A stretch of 64,000 nucleotides of DNA from Yersinia bercovieri ATCC 43970. Lineage in GTDB: Bacteria > Pseudomonadota > Gammaproteobacteria > Enterobacterales > Enterobacteriaceae. Position numbers and translations under genes: made by a program. The stretch lies in NCBI RefSeq assembly GCF_013282745.1, contig NZ_CP054044.1:496001-560000 (forward strand). Direction: 5' to 3'. Positions 8,433 to 17,719 of the stretch are shown here, in pieces; within the stretch, counting starts at the first letter, position 1; every line of letters starts with the position of its first letter. The notes under the pieces are model-generated. The model had not been told where the DNA came from. It made no database searches and saw only the letters and a program-made list of their open reading frames with translations.

Positions 8433-10150
8433 TTCCCGGCAGGCTGAACGATAAGAGTGAGCTGATTGAACAAGTGGATGTCAGCGTAAAGGGCAAAGAA
8501 ACGGTTGAGCATCTCGCCAAACAGATGAATGTCGCCTTCGCCGGTAAAGCCGTTGCCATCCAGTGTCACTTCAATGTCGATACCCCGTAACAGAAAGCCC
8601 TTTTCAAAACGCTGCGTCTGGTGGTGCTGCACCTGTTGAATGGCATCAAGACGGCGATTATTCAGTTCATCCCCTTGCCAGTTGTACAGCTCCAGCGTCC
8701 CGCGTAGCACCTGTGCGCTGCTCATCAGGTTGAGGTAACTTGAACCCAGATGGCTCAGTACCCGCCACTGGAAGTGGTCTTCCGCCGGGGGATAAGAGGG
8801 TAACGTAGGCTTGCAGAGATTGCGTACTTTCAGCGGCGTCTGTAACACTGCTTCGCAGCGGTCCAACAACGTGCTCTGTAACGCTTTGCGCGGGAGCTGA
8901 CCATTGGTACCGGTAATTTTCAGTGACACCGCCTCGCGGGTAAACAATCGGTCCGCTTCCCATTGCTGGCCGCCGAGGATCAACCAGGTATCATGCAGCC
9001 CGGTCACCCCTCGTTTTACGCGGGTATGGTAATAGCGTTCCGGCGCATGACGTCGCTGCATTCCGCCACGATGGCGAAAACTGGTAAAAGGAACATAGGT
9101 GGCATCGGATGTCCGTTGCGAACCGGTCACAGCGTCGATGGAGTAAATTTCGGTGTGCCCATCCTGCAAGCGGCGCGGGCGCAGCATATACTCACTTTCC
9201 AGCCCATTGATGGTTAACGGGTCAGCTTCCAGCGAGAACAGGTTAATCACCGGTACACAATGCAGGTTAAGCGCGTCATCCCTGACCGGCAGATCACTTT
9301 GCCACTGACAATCAAACACCACTTCGATATCAAACCAGGCAATACCCGCTGGCAGCGTCACGGTTTCCAGCCCGTTCAGATGCACGAACATAAACTTCTC
9401 GCGGAAAGTGAAATATTCCAGTAATAGCTGATAACCGCTGAATGCGCTGTCGCCTTTGGGCCACAGCAAATCTTGGTCTGCAAAGCCACCGGGCGAAAAC
9501 CAACCATCCAGTTTTATTCGATCAACCTGATTGGGTAGACGCAAATAGAGCGCGGCCTGACGCCGGGTCAGGGCCAGATGTAACGCACTGCTGACCGCCG
9601 CCTCTCCCGCCAGATAAAAACACAAGCGACGTAAGTCCACCTGCAACCAGTCAGCTTGTGGGCTGCATGCCAGTCGCAGACGCAGCACCGAACGGCCGTC
9701 TGGTTCGGTCGCCATCACCACGGTTGAGACGGCGAGCGGGTTGAGTACCATATCGCGTGTAGTTCGGTACTGGCAGACGGTATTCTTCGGCCCAATGGGG
9801 CGGGAATAGATTTCCATGCCTTCGGGCACGATTTCAGCCATTTTCATCGCTGGAACATCCGGGGTCAGCGCCACCACCGACAGCGAGGGAATAGTGCGTA
9901 GATAGTGCGGCCACAGCATGCTCACCAGCCCTTCGGTAAACTCCGGCAAGTCGTCATCAATTTTTTCGCGCAATCGCCCCATGGAGAAGGCAAAGCCTTC
10001 AAACAGGCGTTCGACGTAAGGGTCAGGCGTACCGGGTTTATCCAGGTCTAACATCGCTGCCCGGTCAGGGTGAGTTTGGGCAAACTCTTTAGCTGCATCG
10101 CGCAGATAGCGCATTTCGGCGTCGTAATAACGCAGGGTAAGGTCTTTCAT
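8387..10150 (-). CDS. tssF: TssF, T6SS baseplate protein
   Basis: A 587-residue TssF/ImpG-family baseplate protein. Characteristic segments are YYDAEMRYLRDAAKEFAQTHP at the start, DPYVERLFEGFAFSMGRLREKIDDDLPEF, and LYPHYLR-like LWPHYLRTIPSLS. The C-terminal region includes the GIDIEVTLDGNGFTGEGDIHLFG segment. Two TssF with one TssG form the wedge core around the TssK adaptor. It lies between tssA (31-base gap) and tssG (46-base overlap), the usual order. Confidence 0.95.
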   Translation of the reverse strand: MKDLTLRYYDAEMRYLRDAAKEFAQTHPDRAAMLDLDKPGTPDPYVERLFEGFAFSMGRLREKIDDDLPEFTEGLVSMLWPHYLRTIPSLSVVALTPDVPAMKMAEIVPEGMEIYSRPIGPKNTVCQYRTTRDMVLNPLAVSTVVMATEPDGRSVLRLRLACSPQADWLQVDLRRLCFYLAGEAAVSSALHLALTRRQAALYLRLPNQVDRIKLDGWFSPGGFADQDLLWPKGDSAFSGYQLLLEYFTFREKFMFVHLNGLETVTLPAGIAWFDIEVVFDCQWQSDLPVRDDALNLHCVPVINLFSLEADPLTINGLESEYMLRPRRLQDGHTEIYSIDAVTGSQRTSDATYVPFTSFRHRGGMQRRHAPERYYHTRVKRGVTGLHDTWLILGGQQWEADRLFTREAVSLKITGTNGQLPRKALQSTLLDRCEAVLQTPLKVRNLCKPTLPSYPPAEDHFQWRVLSHLGSSYLNLMSSAQVLRGTLELYNWQGDELNNRRLDAIQQVQHHQTQRFEKGFLLRGIDIEVTLDGNGFTGEGDIHLFGEMLNRFFALYADIHLFNQLTLIVQPAGKCIRWKENHNQRLPG

Positions 10151-10181
10151 GGTTTTCTTTTTATCAGGATAGGGTTATCGA

Positions 10182-11768
10182 TTAACCACACAGCACCGCA
10201 GCCCGTGCCGGGTCGAGGGCCACTAATCCGGCGAGCAGGTTTTCCATCTCGCCATGCAAGCGTGATTTGTCCGACTCGGTTCGGCTGGCTTTCATGCGCA
10301 GCAATTTCAGGCGACGGGCTTTCACTTCAAACAGTAATTCCGGCTCCCATTGGGTGAGCGTCATCAAGGTCGCGTTCCCCTCCAGCTCACCCAGCAAATG
10401 CAATGCCATGTCGTTTTTTCCGTACTGCTCGGCGACCCGCGCCATCAGCAGGCGGATCAGCCACTGATGGCGTGGCGTGCGGGCACCCGGGCGGTTTTGC
10501 AGCCAGTTCAGTGCCGCTTCCACGCCTTCGCTGTCGGCTTGCGCCAGCGCTTCCGGCTCCAGTTGCAAAATATCGTCATCCCCGGCCGTACTGGCGGAGG
10601 CTGCCGGTTCACTGCCCCAACTTTCTGCTGCCATCACCTGCTGGGTTATCCAGTTTTGCGTCACTGCGTCGGCGAACGGGGTGCCGTCATTAAACGCCAG
10701 TGCTTCAAGCCCCGGCAGGCGGGTCAGCAGGCCATTTAAATCTTGCTGAATGATGTCAGCCCAGCGCTCATGCAGCCCGCCTGTTTTGGTCAATGCCTGA
10801 TGGGTATACCACTGGAGATCCAGCCACAGGTGATTAACGCCCTGAGCAAATAGGATGTCGGCTTGTTCCAACAATTCCAGCCAGCTTTGTTGCAGATAAA
10901 GACGTTTCAGCAGGGCGCGGTTCTCCGGTTTGGGTGGGGCCAGACGGGTACATCCGTCAGTTGCCAGCGGCGGCAGTTCATGCAGGGTGTCCAGACGAAT
11001 GCTTTTCATCAGATGATGCCCCGACAGCCAGCCGTTCGGCTGGTCGCGCAAAAAAACCGCCAGCAGTTTTGCCTGATCGAGCAAATCACGCCCGGAGCTG
11101 ACGGCTTTCAACGCAGGAGCATCAGGCACAGAGTGGCGAGGGAGACTGCTGTTTTGTGGGATAACGGCATCAGGGCCGCCGGACTGCATTAGCCGGTTTT
11201 CTAATGCCGCATACAGGCTAGCGAACTGAGGGCGGATGGACGCATCCCAGCCGCCAACACTTTCCTCGGTTAACACCAACGCGCCCACAATGCGTTCAAA
11301 GTCAGCTTTTGTGACTTCCGGGTACAGTGACAGGCTATCCAGCACCCGGCTACCCGCCAACCATTCCAGTGCCAGTTTGCGGCTGTTGCCACGTTGTGGA
11401 TGCAGTGCATCACCAAAACGTTGGACCAACCCGGCCAGCAGAGCCAGGCCATCCGCCAGCCCGCTTTCGCCATCGATGTGCAGTCGCGCCCAGATATAAT
11501 AGGTCGCGACGCGCACATCTTTGCACGCACCGGTCAGCAGCTTCTCCGCCAGTGCACAGACCAAACCAGTATCTGCGCCGGACAGTTTGTTGACCTCTTC
11601 ACGCATCTGCTGGAAATCATCGTCATAACCGGGGTCCTCACCCACCGGTGAATCCGGGGCAATGGGGACCAGCCATTTTTCCCAGAGCGAAATCTGCTGC
11701 TGGACCTGCTGCGAAAGCGCCTGCGGTTCGGCATGGCAGGCGCTGAGTAAGCTGTGCAACGTAGCCAT
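10182..11768 (-). CDS. tssA: TssA, T6SS sheath assembly/priming protein
   Basis: A 528-residue TssA. An ImpA_N domain occupies about residues 30-150, with PIAPDSPVGEDPGYDDDFQQ and VATYYIWARLHIDGESGLADGLALLAGL. The C-terminal half resembles the VasJ-type domain (WLIRLLMARVAEQYGKNDMALHLLGEL). TssA primes tail-tube and sheath assembly at the baseplate. Its ATG overlaps the tssM stop by one base (TGATG), so the two are translationally coupled. A second ImpA_N protein, the VasL/TagA-like gene at 4951, is encoded in the same cluster. Confidence 0.92.
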   Translation of the reverse strand: MATLHSLLSACHAEPQALSQQVQQQISLWEKWLVPIAPDSPVGEDPGYDDDFQQMREEVNKLSGADTGLVCALAEKLLTGACKDVRVATYYIWARLHIDGESGLADGLALLAGLVQRFGDALHPQRGNSRKLALEWLAGSRVLDSLSLYPEVTKADFERIVGALVLTEESVGGWDASIRPQFASLYAALENRLMQSGGPDAVIPQNSSLPRHSVPDAPALKAVSSGRDLLDQAKLLAVFLRDQPNGWLSGHHLMKSIRLDTLHELPPLATDGCTRLAPPKPENRALLKRLYLQQSWLELLEQADILFAQGVNHLWLDLQWYTHQALTKTGGLHERWADIIQQDLNGLLTRLPGLEALAFNDGTPFADAVTQNWITQQVMAAESWGSEPAASASTAGDDDILQLEPEALAQADSEGVEAALNWLQNRPGARTPRHQWLIRLLMARVAEQYGKNDMALHLLGELEGNATLMTLTQWEPELLFEVKARRLKLLRMKASRTESDKSRLHGEMENLLAGLVALDPARAAVLCG

Positions 11769-14700
11769 CAGTATCCCTCTTCTGTTGCGGTATCCGTTTT
11801 CTGAGCGCCACCGGTGGCATCCACACTGAATATTTGCGTCGGTAAGACGAAGTTACGCAGTTTCAGTAACGCCAGCGGGCCTTCTCCAGCTTCAGTGCGT
11901 AAGGTGTAGTTCAGCGGCCTGCCATCAGGCGCTTTCCAGCTAAGATTAAAACTGCTGTTGACACCCTGATACGGGGTGACCTGCGCCTTATCCAGTAAAC
12001 GGATCCACCCCCAGGCCCCGGGGAGATCGGCAAACTGTCGGGTACCGGCCTGGGTGCTTATCCAACTCAGGCTAGCACCCGGTGCTTCGGTATCATGGGG
12101 CCAGGTGAAACGTTTCCACACTGGCAACTGGTTGTAATAGCTGAGCTTCTGGCTGTCGATCACCAGATCAGTCTGCATCACGTCTTTCGCGGTACCGGGG
12201 CGCAGTTCAAAGCGTATGCCCGCTTCACCGTCGGCAAACACCACGTCAGACAAATAACTCAGTTGGTCCACCGCTTTCAGGAATGCAGGGTTAAATGTCA
12301 GCCCCTGAGCATTAATGCTGTCCGGCACCCAATGGCTGCCCTCTTTGTGCAGCACGCCGTTCAGCCGGGTTTGCAGAAAACGGGCGATACGGCCACTGTC
12401 GCTGTTGAGATAACGTGCCAGCAGCGGGAGTGACACTTCACTGCTGGTATCTTTTAACGGATAACGCCCGCCGAAGGTACTGTTCCAGTCATCGACGATA
12501 GATGCCTGCCACTGGGCATTCAGGCTCTGAGCGGCAGGGGTTAATACCTGCTGCCACGCCTGTTCCATTGGCTGGACAAATACCGTCTGGCCAAATCCAC
12601 TCCACTCCTGACCGAGGCTGGCGGCAACCAGACTGCCATAATCACGGGTTTCGGTCAGATCGACCGCTTTGCCCTGAAATACCGTCTGCGCCAGAGTCTG
12701 GGTCATGGCTTGAGGATCGGCAGCATTCACCACCTGCTGAAGTTTAAGGCGTACTTGGGTAACACGGGTCAGGAAGGTTTGCAGACTGAGGTGGGTATTG
12801 CCCTGTCCGCCGGCCTTGCCGTCCATCAGCGCCAGTACCGGACCAAAAGTGGCATCCAGCGGCCCCTGTGCACCCGCTTGCTGATCAATAGCGGGCTGCT
12901 CATCGCGGTTTAACAGATTTTTGGCCGATTTGACCAGCGAATCAGACAACGCCTCACCGGTTTGCCCGGTTTTCCCCTGTACGCTCAGGGTGTTCATTAG
13001 CGCCACCAGGGGGGACTGACGCACGTCTGCCATCAGGGTGAGTTGGTCGATGGAGTCCGATAACGTCTGTGCTTGCTGCCAGTGCAGACTGTTGAGAAAA
13101 TCCAACCAACTGGTAGAGAAATCAGCGAAATAGCGCGCTTTCAACCGCGCCTGCAGGGCTTCGGGAGAATCCTGCTGTAATGCGGTATTTTTACTGTCAC
13201 TCAGTACCCAGTCCATCTCTTCCCGACGCTCACTGGCCACTTTTTCAATCGCCGGTTTTACTGCGTCATCCCAGGCTTTACGGGTGAACATGCCCGGCAC
13301 CACGGCATCGGTGGTAAAAATCCGTTCAGCATCGGTATCACCGGTCATATCAGACAGGCGCAGATCAGCATACTGATTCGCCACCTGAGCCAGCATCTTC
13401 TGATAGAGCGAAGATTCACTGTTACGGGCACCCATCTGACTGATCAACCGGGTACGTACCTGACTGACCAGGTTTTCATCCAGTTTCAGACGCCAGGCCG
13501 GGTGCAGGGAAAGATTACGGGCATAAAAATCCAGTAGAGCGGGACCGCTGCCCTGCCAGAGGCTGTCCGGCACACCACTGCGCTGTGGCCAGTCATGAAG
13601 CAGCGTGGTGCTAAACCATGGCGCATCCATTTTCTCCGGACGCGCCAGCATCAGATAGCGTTTTAACTGCTCATAAGCGGGTTTTACCAGTGTGTCGCGC
13701 AACGGAGAGTCAGGGGGGAGCTGCGCCATGGTGCTGAGTTGCTCTTCAAGGTGACGAGCGGCAGCATCGCGCAGCAGCGGGGTGGCGCTGGCCTGATAGT
13801 GTGGCCAGAGCGCGGCCAGCAACGCATCATTCTGACTCAGACCAAACCGGCTGTACCAAGGCGCACCTTGCTGTTGGCGATATTGCAATCGGTCTAATGT
13901 GTGTTGCAGATCCAACTGCGCCTGAAGACGGGCGGGCAACGGTTGCTGCACGTTAGCCGCCAGTTTCACCTGAGATTCACTGGTATTTAGGGTGTCGCGG
14001 TTGACCAGGAATGACATCACCATGCCCGCCCCCCACAACACCATGATGCCCGCCAGCGCCATCGCCAGCGTTTTACGCCAGGCAAACCCCAGCTTTTTCG
14101 CCGCTAAGCCTGCGGGCAATGACGGCAGTGAATCAATCACCACATCCCAGCGGTTATCCTTGCCCCAGTGGTGTTTCACGCTGCGTTTTGCATTGACCGA
14201 CGCCGGGCTGAATATCACCCCCGCCAACGGTGAAGGTCGATAGGGATTCAGCAGCGTCGCCAGCGGGCCGGCGACAGAGTCCGGCTGACGCGCTAACTGA
14301 TCCGCCAGTTGCAATAAAAATGGGTGCTGGGTGTTGCTGCTAATCTGTTGCGTACCCTGCTCAATCAGCGACGGCACCAACCCGGCAAGCTGTGTACTCA
14401 GTTCGCCAGCGTTACACCCCGCTGGCAGTAAACAGCCGACGGATTGGGTGATGCGATCGGCCCCGTCATCGGCATGCAGTGACCAGACATACAGCGGCAG
14501 CCGCCAGCCGAGCAGCTCAAAACGTGCCGCGAACGCTTGTGCCACGCTGTCCATCATATCGACGGTGAGGGTTGTTTTAGATTCTTGCTGACCAAGTGTC
14601 GTGCGTTGAGCCAGGGCTGAGGTCACCCAGACCACCCCATCCAGCGGACGGCGGCGTAATTTACGTAAAGCACTCAGCCATGCGCTATCAGCCTGCGCCC

Positions 14701-15187
14701 CCAAATCGCCTCCCCACAACAGCACGGTGCCACTGTCTTCCTGCCAGTATTGCGATGTCAGGCCGGGGGTGAGCTGTTCAACCTCCGCCGCACTGCCGGT
14801 GAGTAACAGAATGCGCACTTTGCGGGGCCAGAAGCGGCCGTATTGCTTCTGGAGGCCTGTTTTAATATCAGACGTTAAATTGCTGTTGGACGAAGTTTTA
14901 TTCGTTGCTTCCTTTTCTTGTTTCGTCAGTAGTTTTGGTTTAAAAGCAATCTGCCTTATGCTTTGTTTCCATCGCCACCAAAATGCCATCCCAATAAGCC
15001 CCATCAGAAGAGCCGAAAAAATCCCCCCCCATATTAGCCAGGCAGTAGAGATCAATACGCCTCTGTCTACCAGTTGGCGCTGGAAAACTATCAAGAGCAG
15101 GGCACTAACCCCGGCCAAACCAATAATCAGAAGAAAATATCCCCAAAAACCATAGCGTGGTGGCCGAGATCCTTTCTCTTGGTTCAT
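11768..15187 (-). CDS. tssM: TssM, T6SS inner-membrane complex protein (IcmF family)
   Basis: A 1139-residue IcmF-family protein that spans the inner membrane and reaches TssJ in the periplasm. Two adjacent membrane segments lie in the first 60 residues and a third near residue 380 (TLAMALAGIMVLWGAGMVMSF), followed by the long periplasmic part. The cytoplasmic domain reads ILLLTGSAAEVEQL where many TssM proteins have a GxxxxGK(S/T) loop, so the Walker A lysine is absent and ATP binding is doubtful. ATG at 15187 is chosen over upstream codons because AAGGAG is well placed. It overlaps the preceding gene by ATGA. Confidence 0.95.
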   Translation of the reverse strand: MNQEKGSRPPRYGFWGYFLLIIGLAGVSALLLIVFQRQLVDRGVLISTAWLIWGGIFSALLMGLIGMAFWWRWKQSIRQIAFKPKLLTKQEKEATNKTSSNSNLTSDIKTGLQKQYGRFWPRKVRILLLTGSAAEVEQLTPGLTSQYWQEDSGTVLLWGGDLGAQADSAWLSALRKLRRRPLDGVVWVTSALAQRTTLGQQESKTTLTVDMMDSVAQAFAARFELLGWRLPLYVWSLHADDGADRITQSVGCLLPAGCNAGELSTQLAGLVPSLIEQGTQQISSNTQHPFLLQLADQLARQPDSVAGPLATLLNPYRPSPLAGVIFSPASVNAKRSVKHHWGKDNRWDVVIDSLPSLPAGLAAKKLGFAWRKTLAMALAGIMVLWGAGMVMSFLVNRDTLNTSESQVKLAANVQQPLPARLQAQLDLQHTLDRLQYRQQQGAPWYSRFGLSQNDALLAALWPHYQASATPLLRDAAARHLEEQLSTMAQLPPDSPLRDTLVKPAYEQLKRYLMLARPEKMDAPWFSTTLLHDWPQRSGVPDSLWQGSGPALLDFYARNLSLHPAWRLKLDENLVSQVRTRLISQMGARNSESSLYQKMLAQVANQYADLRLSDMTGDTDAERIFTTDAVVPGMFTRKAWDDAVKPAIEKVASERREEMDWVLSDSKNTALQQDSPEALQARLKARYFADFSTSWLDFLNSLHWQQAQTLSDSIDQLTLMADVRQSPLVALMNTLSVQGKTGQTGEALSDSLVKSAKNLLNRDEQPAIDQQAGAQGPLDATFGPVLALMDGKAGGQGNTHLSLQTFLTRVTQVRLKLQQVVNAADPQAMTQTLAQTVFQGKAVDLTETRDYGSLVAASLGQEWSGFGQTVFVQPMEQAWQQVLTPAAQSLNAQWQASIVDDWNSTFGGRYPLKDTSSEVSLPLLARYLNSDSGRIARFLQTRLNGVLHKEGSHWVPDSINAQGLTFNPAFLKAVDQLSYLSDVVFADGEAGIRFELRPGTAKDVMQTDLVIDSQKLSYYNQLPVWKRFTWPHDTEAPGASLSWISTQAGTRQFADLPGAWGWIRLLDKAQVTPYQGVNSSFNLSWKAPDGRPLNYTLRTEAGEGPLALLKLRNFVLPTQIFSVDATGGAQKTDTATEEGY

Positions 15188-16308
15188 GAAAATAACTCCT
15201 TGGTAATGAGACACATCGAACCTGACGATTGTGGCTTTTGATAAATGATCAGTTGGTTTTGTGAAGTCTTGCTTGCAGCTTCTACCATCATGCTCAAAGA
15301 CAGCCCCAAAATAAGTTCTCCTGGTGGGCCGAAAGTCAGGTCAATATAATGAACAGGTTTCTTTTTAGGTAATATCCAATCATGAGAGTCTGCATATAAA
15401 GCGATATTCACCGCGGTATTCTCTGTATCACCCGATAACCAAACATGCTCTAATTCATTAAAATCTAATTTGTTGTAATCAAAAAGCATATTTAGATCAT
15501 CTGACAGATTTCCGGGTGCTAATGGCATTAGCCTTCCTAATCCTGCCAATACGGGATAACCATGTGTGTTAATAAAATCTGGTGAACTAATCAGTTGCGC
15601 TGAAATAAGTTCACTGGATTTTTGCTGTATGTTATTAGGCCAGTTTTGCAAGCACAAAATTAAAATCACGCCCTTGATTTCAGACTCAAGACTCAATTCA
15701 TCGATTTCTTCAATAGAAGAGATAAATTCAGGCAAAAGATCCCACTGACCGAAAACAGCAGATTGAATTGTTTCACGATGGAGTACTGAAGAATGTAATA
15801 CATATACGGTGTGTAAATAGTGACGATAGCCTGAAGACTGACTTTCGAGCTTATCATCAATCTCATTTAATCGTGATGGTAAAGTTTTTTTGTCTCCGGC
15901 TAACGGGCGGGCCTTTTGAGGATACATAGGGATTTTAGCTTGCTCCCCCAAAATCGAGCCAATACCGTCAATCTCTGGGGTCAATAAAACATTACCCACT
16001 ACGGCGAGCTGCTTTCGACTCCATTGTTGCCATTGCGCCTTCGTTTTTTGTGATTCTTCATGCCAGGCAAACGCAGATGCACCTGACTGCTCATAACGGT
16101 TAAGTATTACCCCAAAAATACAAAACCATAGTAGCAGAGCAGGTAATACACCATAAAGGAGTATCGGGGTATATGTCGAAAAACGGCCAATAAATAAAGC
16201 AGCTCCAGCCCCTATTATCAACATAATGATTAAAACAATTATCCACAGACTATAACGAGGCGGAGATAATACAGATTGCTCAGGGATTTCAGGAATAGGC
16301 CAACCCAT
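15184..16308 (-). CDS. T6SS-linked membrane protein of unknown function
   Basis: A 374-residue protein with two hydrophobic segments near residues 20-42 and 48-70 (WIIVLIIMLIIGAGAALFIG and ILLYGVLPALLLWFCIFGVIL), then a soluble domain of about 300 residues that I do not recognise. It overlaps tssM by ATGA and follows the PAAR gene by two bases, so it is translated with the T6SS. Such proteins are often found just before tssM in enterobacterial clusters. A role in the membrane complex or in handling the PAAR/effector tip is possible but unproven. Base composition is more AT-rich than tssM, closer to the effector genes upstream. Confidence 0.7.
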   Translation of the reverse strand: MGWPIPEIPEQSVLSPPRYSLWIIVLIIMLIIGAGAALFIGRFSTYTPILLYGVLPALLLWFCIFGVILNRYEQSGASAFAWHEESQKTKAQWQQWSRKQLAVVGNVLLTPEIDGIGSILGEQAKIPMYPQKARPLAGDKKTLPSRLNEIDDKLESQSSGYRHYLHTVYVLHSSVLHRETIQSAVFGQWDLLPEFISSIEEIDELSLESEIKGVILILCLQNWPNNIQQKSSELISAQLISSPDFINTHGYPVLAGLGRLMPLAPGNLSDDLNMLFDYNKLDFNELEHVWLSGDTENTAVNIALYADSHDWILPKKKPVHYIDLTFGPPGELILGLSLSMMVEAASKTSQNQLIIYQKPQSSGSMCLITKELFS

Positions 16309-16310
16309 AA

Positions 16311-16577
16311 TTATGACTCAATGCTGTTTTCGGGATGAGAACTAATAACTCGACAACCACAGGCACACAGACAGTTACTCACAACAACAGAAACCCCCTC
16401 TTCCATCTCAGTGGGTGAACCTTCAATAATTTTATTATTTCCATGCCCTTGTATGGGACAAGAAACTAAATCACCGACTAATGCAACCTGCACTCCATTA
16501 ATAAACATGGTAGATGACGCTGTGATCACCTTTCCCCCATGCGTAGTAGCATCACCTAAGCAAACTATTCCTGGCAT
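16311..16577 (-). CDS. PAAR-domain T6SS spike tip protein
   Basis: An 88-residue PAAR protein, which caps the VgrG spike with a zinc-binding cone. The motif run MPGIVCLGDATTHGGKV, VALVGDLVSCPIQGHG and IIEGSPTEM shows the family repeats. The His and Cys in these, plus NCLCACGC near the end, are candidate metal ligands. The frame is open to 16619, but ATG at 16577 is chosen because CTAAGGAG precedes it and it gives the standard MPGI start. The cluster order VgrG, Tle4-like lipase, Tli4, PAAR suggests this tip serves the lipase. Confidence 0.92.
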   Translation of the reverse strand: MPGIVCLGDATTHGGKVITASSTMFINGVQVALVGDLVSCPIQGHGNNKIIEGSPTEMEEGVSVVVSNCLCACGCRVISSHPENSIES

Positions 16578-16615
16578 TCCTTTCTCCTTAGTTATTGCTA
16601 GATTTAATGAGGCAA

Positions 16616-17719
16616 TCACTCATCCAAGAAAGCTCCGGGCCTGACTCTTAACGTCTGGCTTATAGCATCCCAGAAATTGACTATTTCATTCTGACTATAA
16701 GGTGATGGCGTTAATTCATCATTAAGAAGTTCCAAGCTAAATACAGGTTTTTTAATTCCGCCGACTTTTTCATTTGTGATGAGTATAAAATCATAGCGTT
16801 TATTATCATTTGACGAGTATTTTCCTGCAGCAAGTAACTCTTCAGTATCTAGTTTGTTAATCTTACGCGCTCCCTTTCGTAATATGTCACCATTACTAGA
16901 TAAAAGATTTTTCCATATATTATCACTACGTTCTAATAAGCTGTCTTTTTCTTTAGTGAAGTTATCTGTTGATACTCCGAACCTCAACTGACTATTATTT
17001 TCACTTCTAAAGAGTAGATCGATCTCTTCTTTATCTTTTCCATTGTCGGAAATAAAAGCATTTGGGATGCAGGTTCCTGCTGTTGTAGGAACTTCATATT
17101 CAGCTCGACCTTGAACTCTAGATAATAAATCGATCAACTCTGACATTCTTTCCGGTGCGGTGTTTACATAAACACTTGGAGTAGATTTACGTTTATTTTC
17201 ATATCTATCAGCCATAGCATTTGTAAATTCAGTTTCAATCTTAATAGCTACACCATTACTGTATAAATGGGTTTCTAACACCCTAAATGCATCATGAGTA
17301 CCAGGGCTTTCGACCCTCTCGAAAATAATTCCTGTCAACCCTAGTGGCAGTGGATAGGTTTTCTTAAGATAGGGCATATCTTCCGGATTAATTGTTGCTG
17401 TAGTGCGTAATTGTTGTTCACGAAGACGAACTCGCTGTTCAAATGCAGGTAAATAAATGCGACTAGTGGTTATTTTACTTTCGTTAATATTTACCTGACT
17501 GTTTTCTGCAATAGAATACGATTTTGGTAAATCGATCAAATAGCGACCAATGCAATTGGCTTGCATGTTTTTTAATAAAATTTCCACGTTTTTCTTCTCT
17601 CTTGTTGTTAGTTTTGTCTGGAAAGGGGCTTCAACGCTATGGTTCATATTCCATATTCCATATACAACTAATATTAATACTATAGCGATACAGTAGCGCA
17701 ATTTTTTTTTCTTAATCAT
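16616..17719 (-). CDS. Tli4-family T6SS immunity protein
   Basis: A 367-residue protein with an N-terminal signal anchor (KLRYCIAIVLILVVYGIW), presumably placing it in the periplasm. The segment NCIGRYLIDLPKSYSI matches the conserved start of Tli4-type immunity proteins, which bind and block Tle4 phospholipases. It lies directly after the lipase gene and overlaps it by eight bases, the normal effector-immunity layout. No lipobox is visible, so it seems anchored by its N-terminal helix. Low GC compared with the structural T6SS genes suggests an exchangeable module. Confidence 0.8.
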   Translation of the reverse strand: MIKKKKLRYCIAIVLILVVYGIWNMNHSVEAPFQTKLTTREKKNVEILLKNMQANCIGRYLIDLPKSYSIAENSQVNINESKITTSRIYLPAFEQRVRLREQQLRTTATINPEDMPYLKKTYPLPLGLTGIIFERVESPGTHDAFRVLETHLYSNGVAIKIETEFTNAMADRYENKRKSTPSVYVNTAPERMSELIDLLSRVQGRAEYEVPTTAGTCIPNAFISDNGKDKEEIDLLFRSENNSQLRFGVSTDNFTKEKDSLLERSDNIWKNLLSSNGDILRKGARKINKLDTEELLAAGKYSSNDNKRYDFILITNEKVGGIKKPVFSLELLNDELTPSPYSQNEIVNFWDAISQTLRVRPGAFLDE

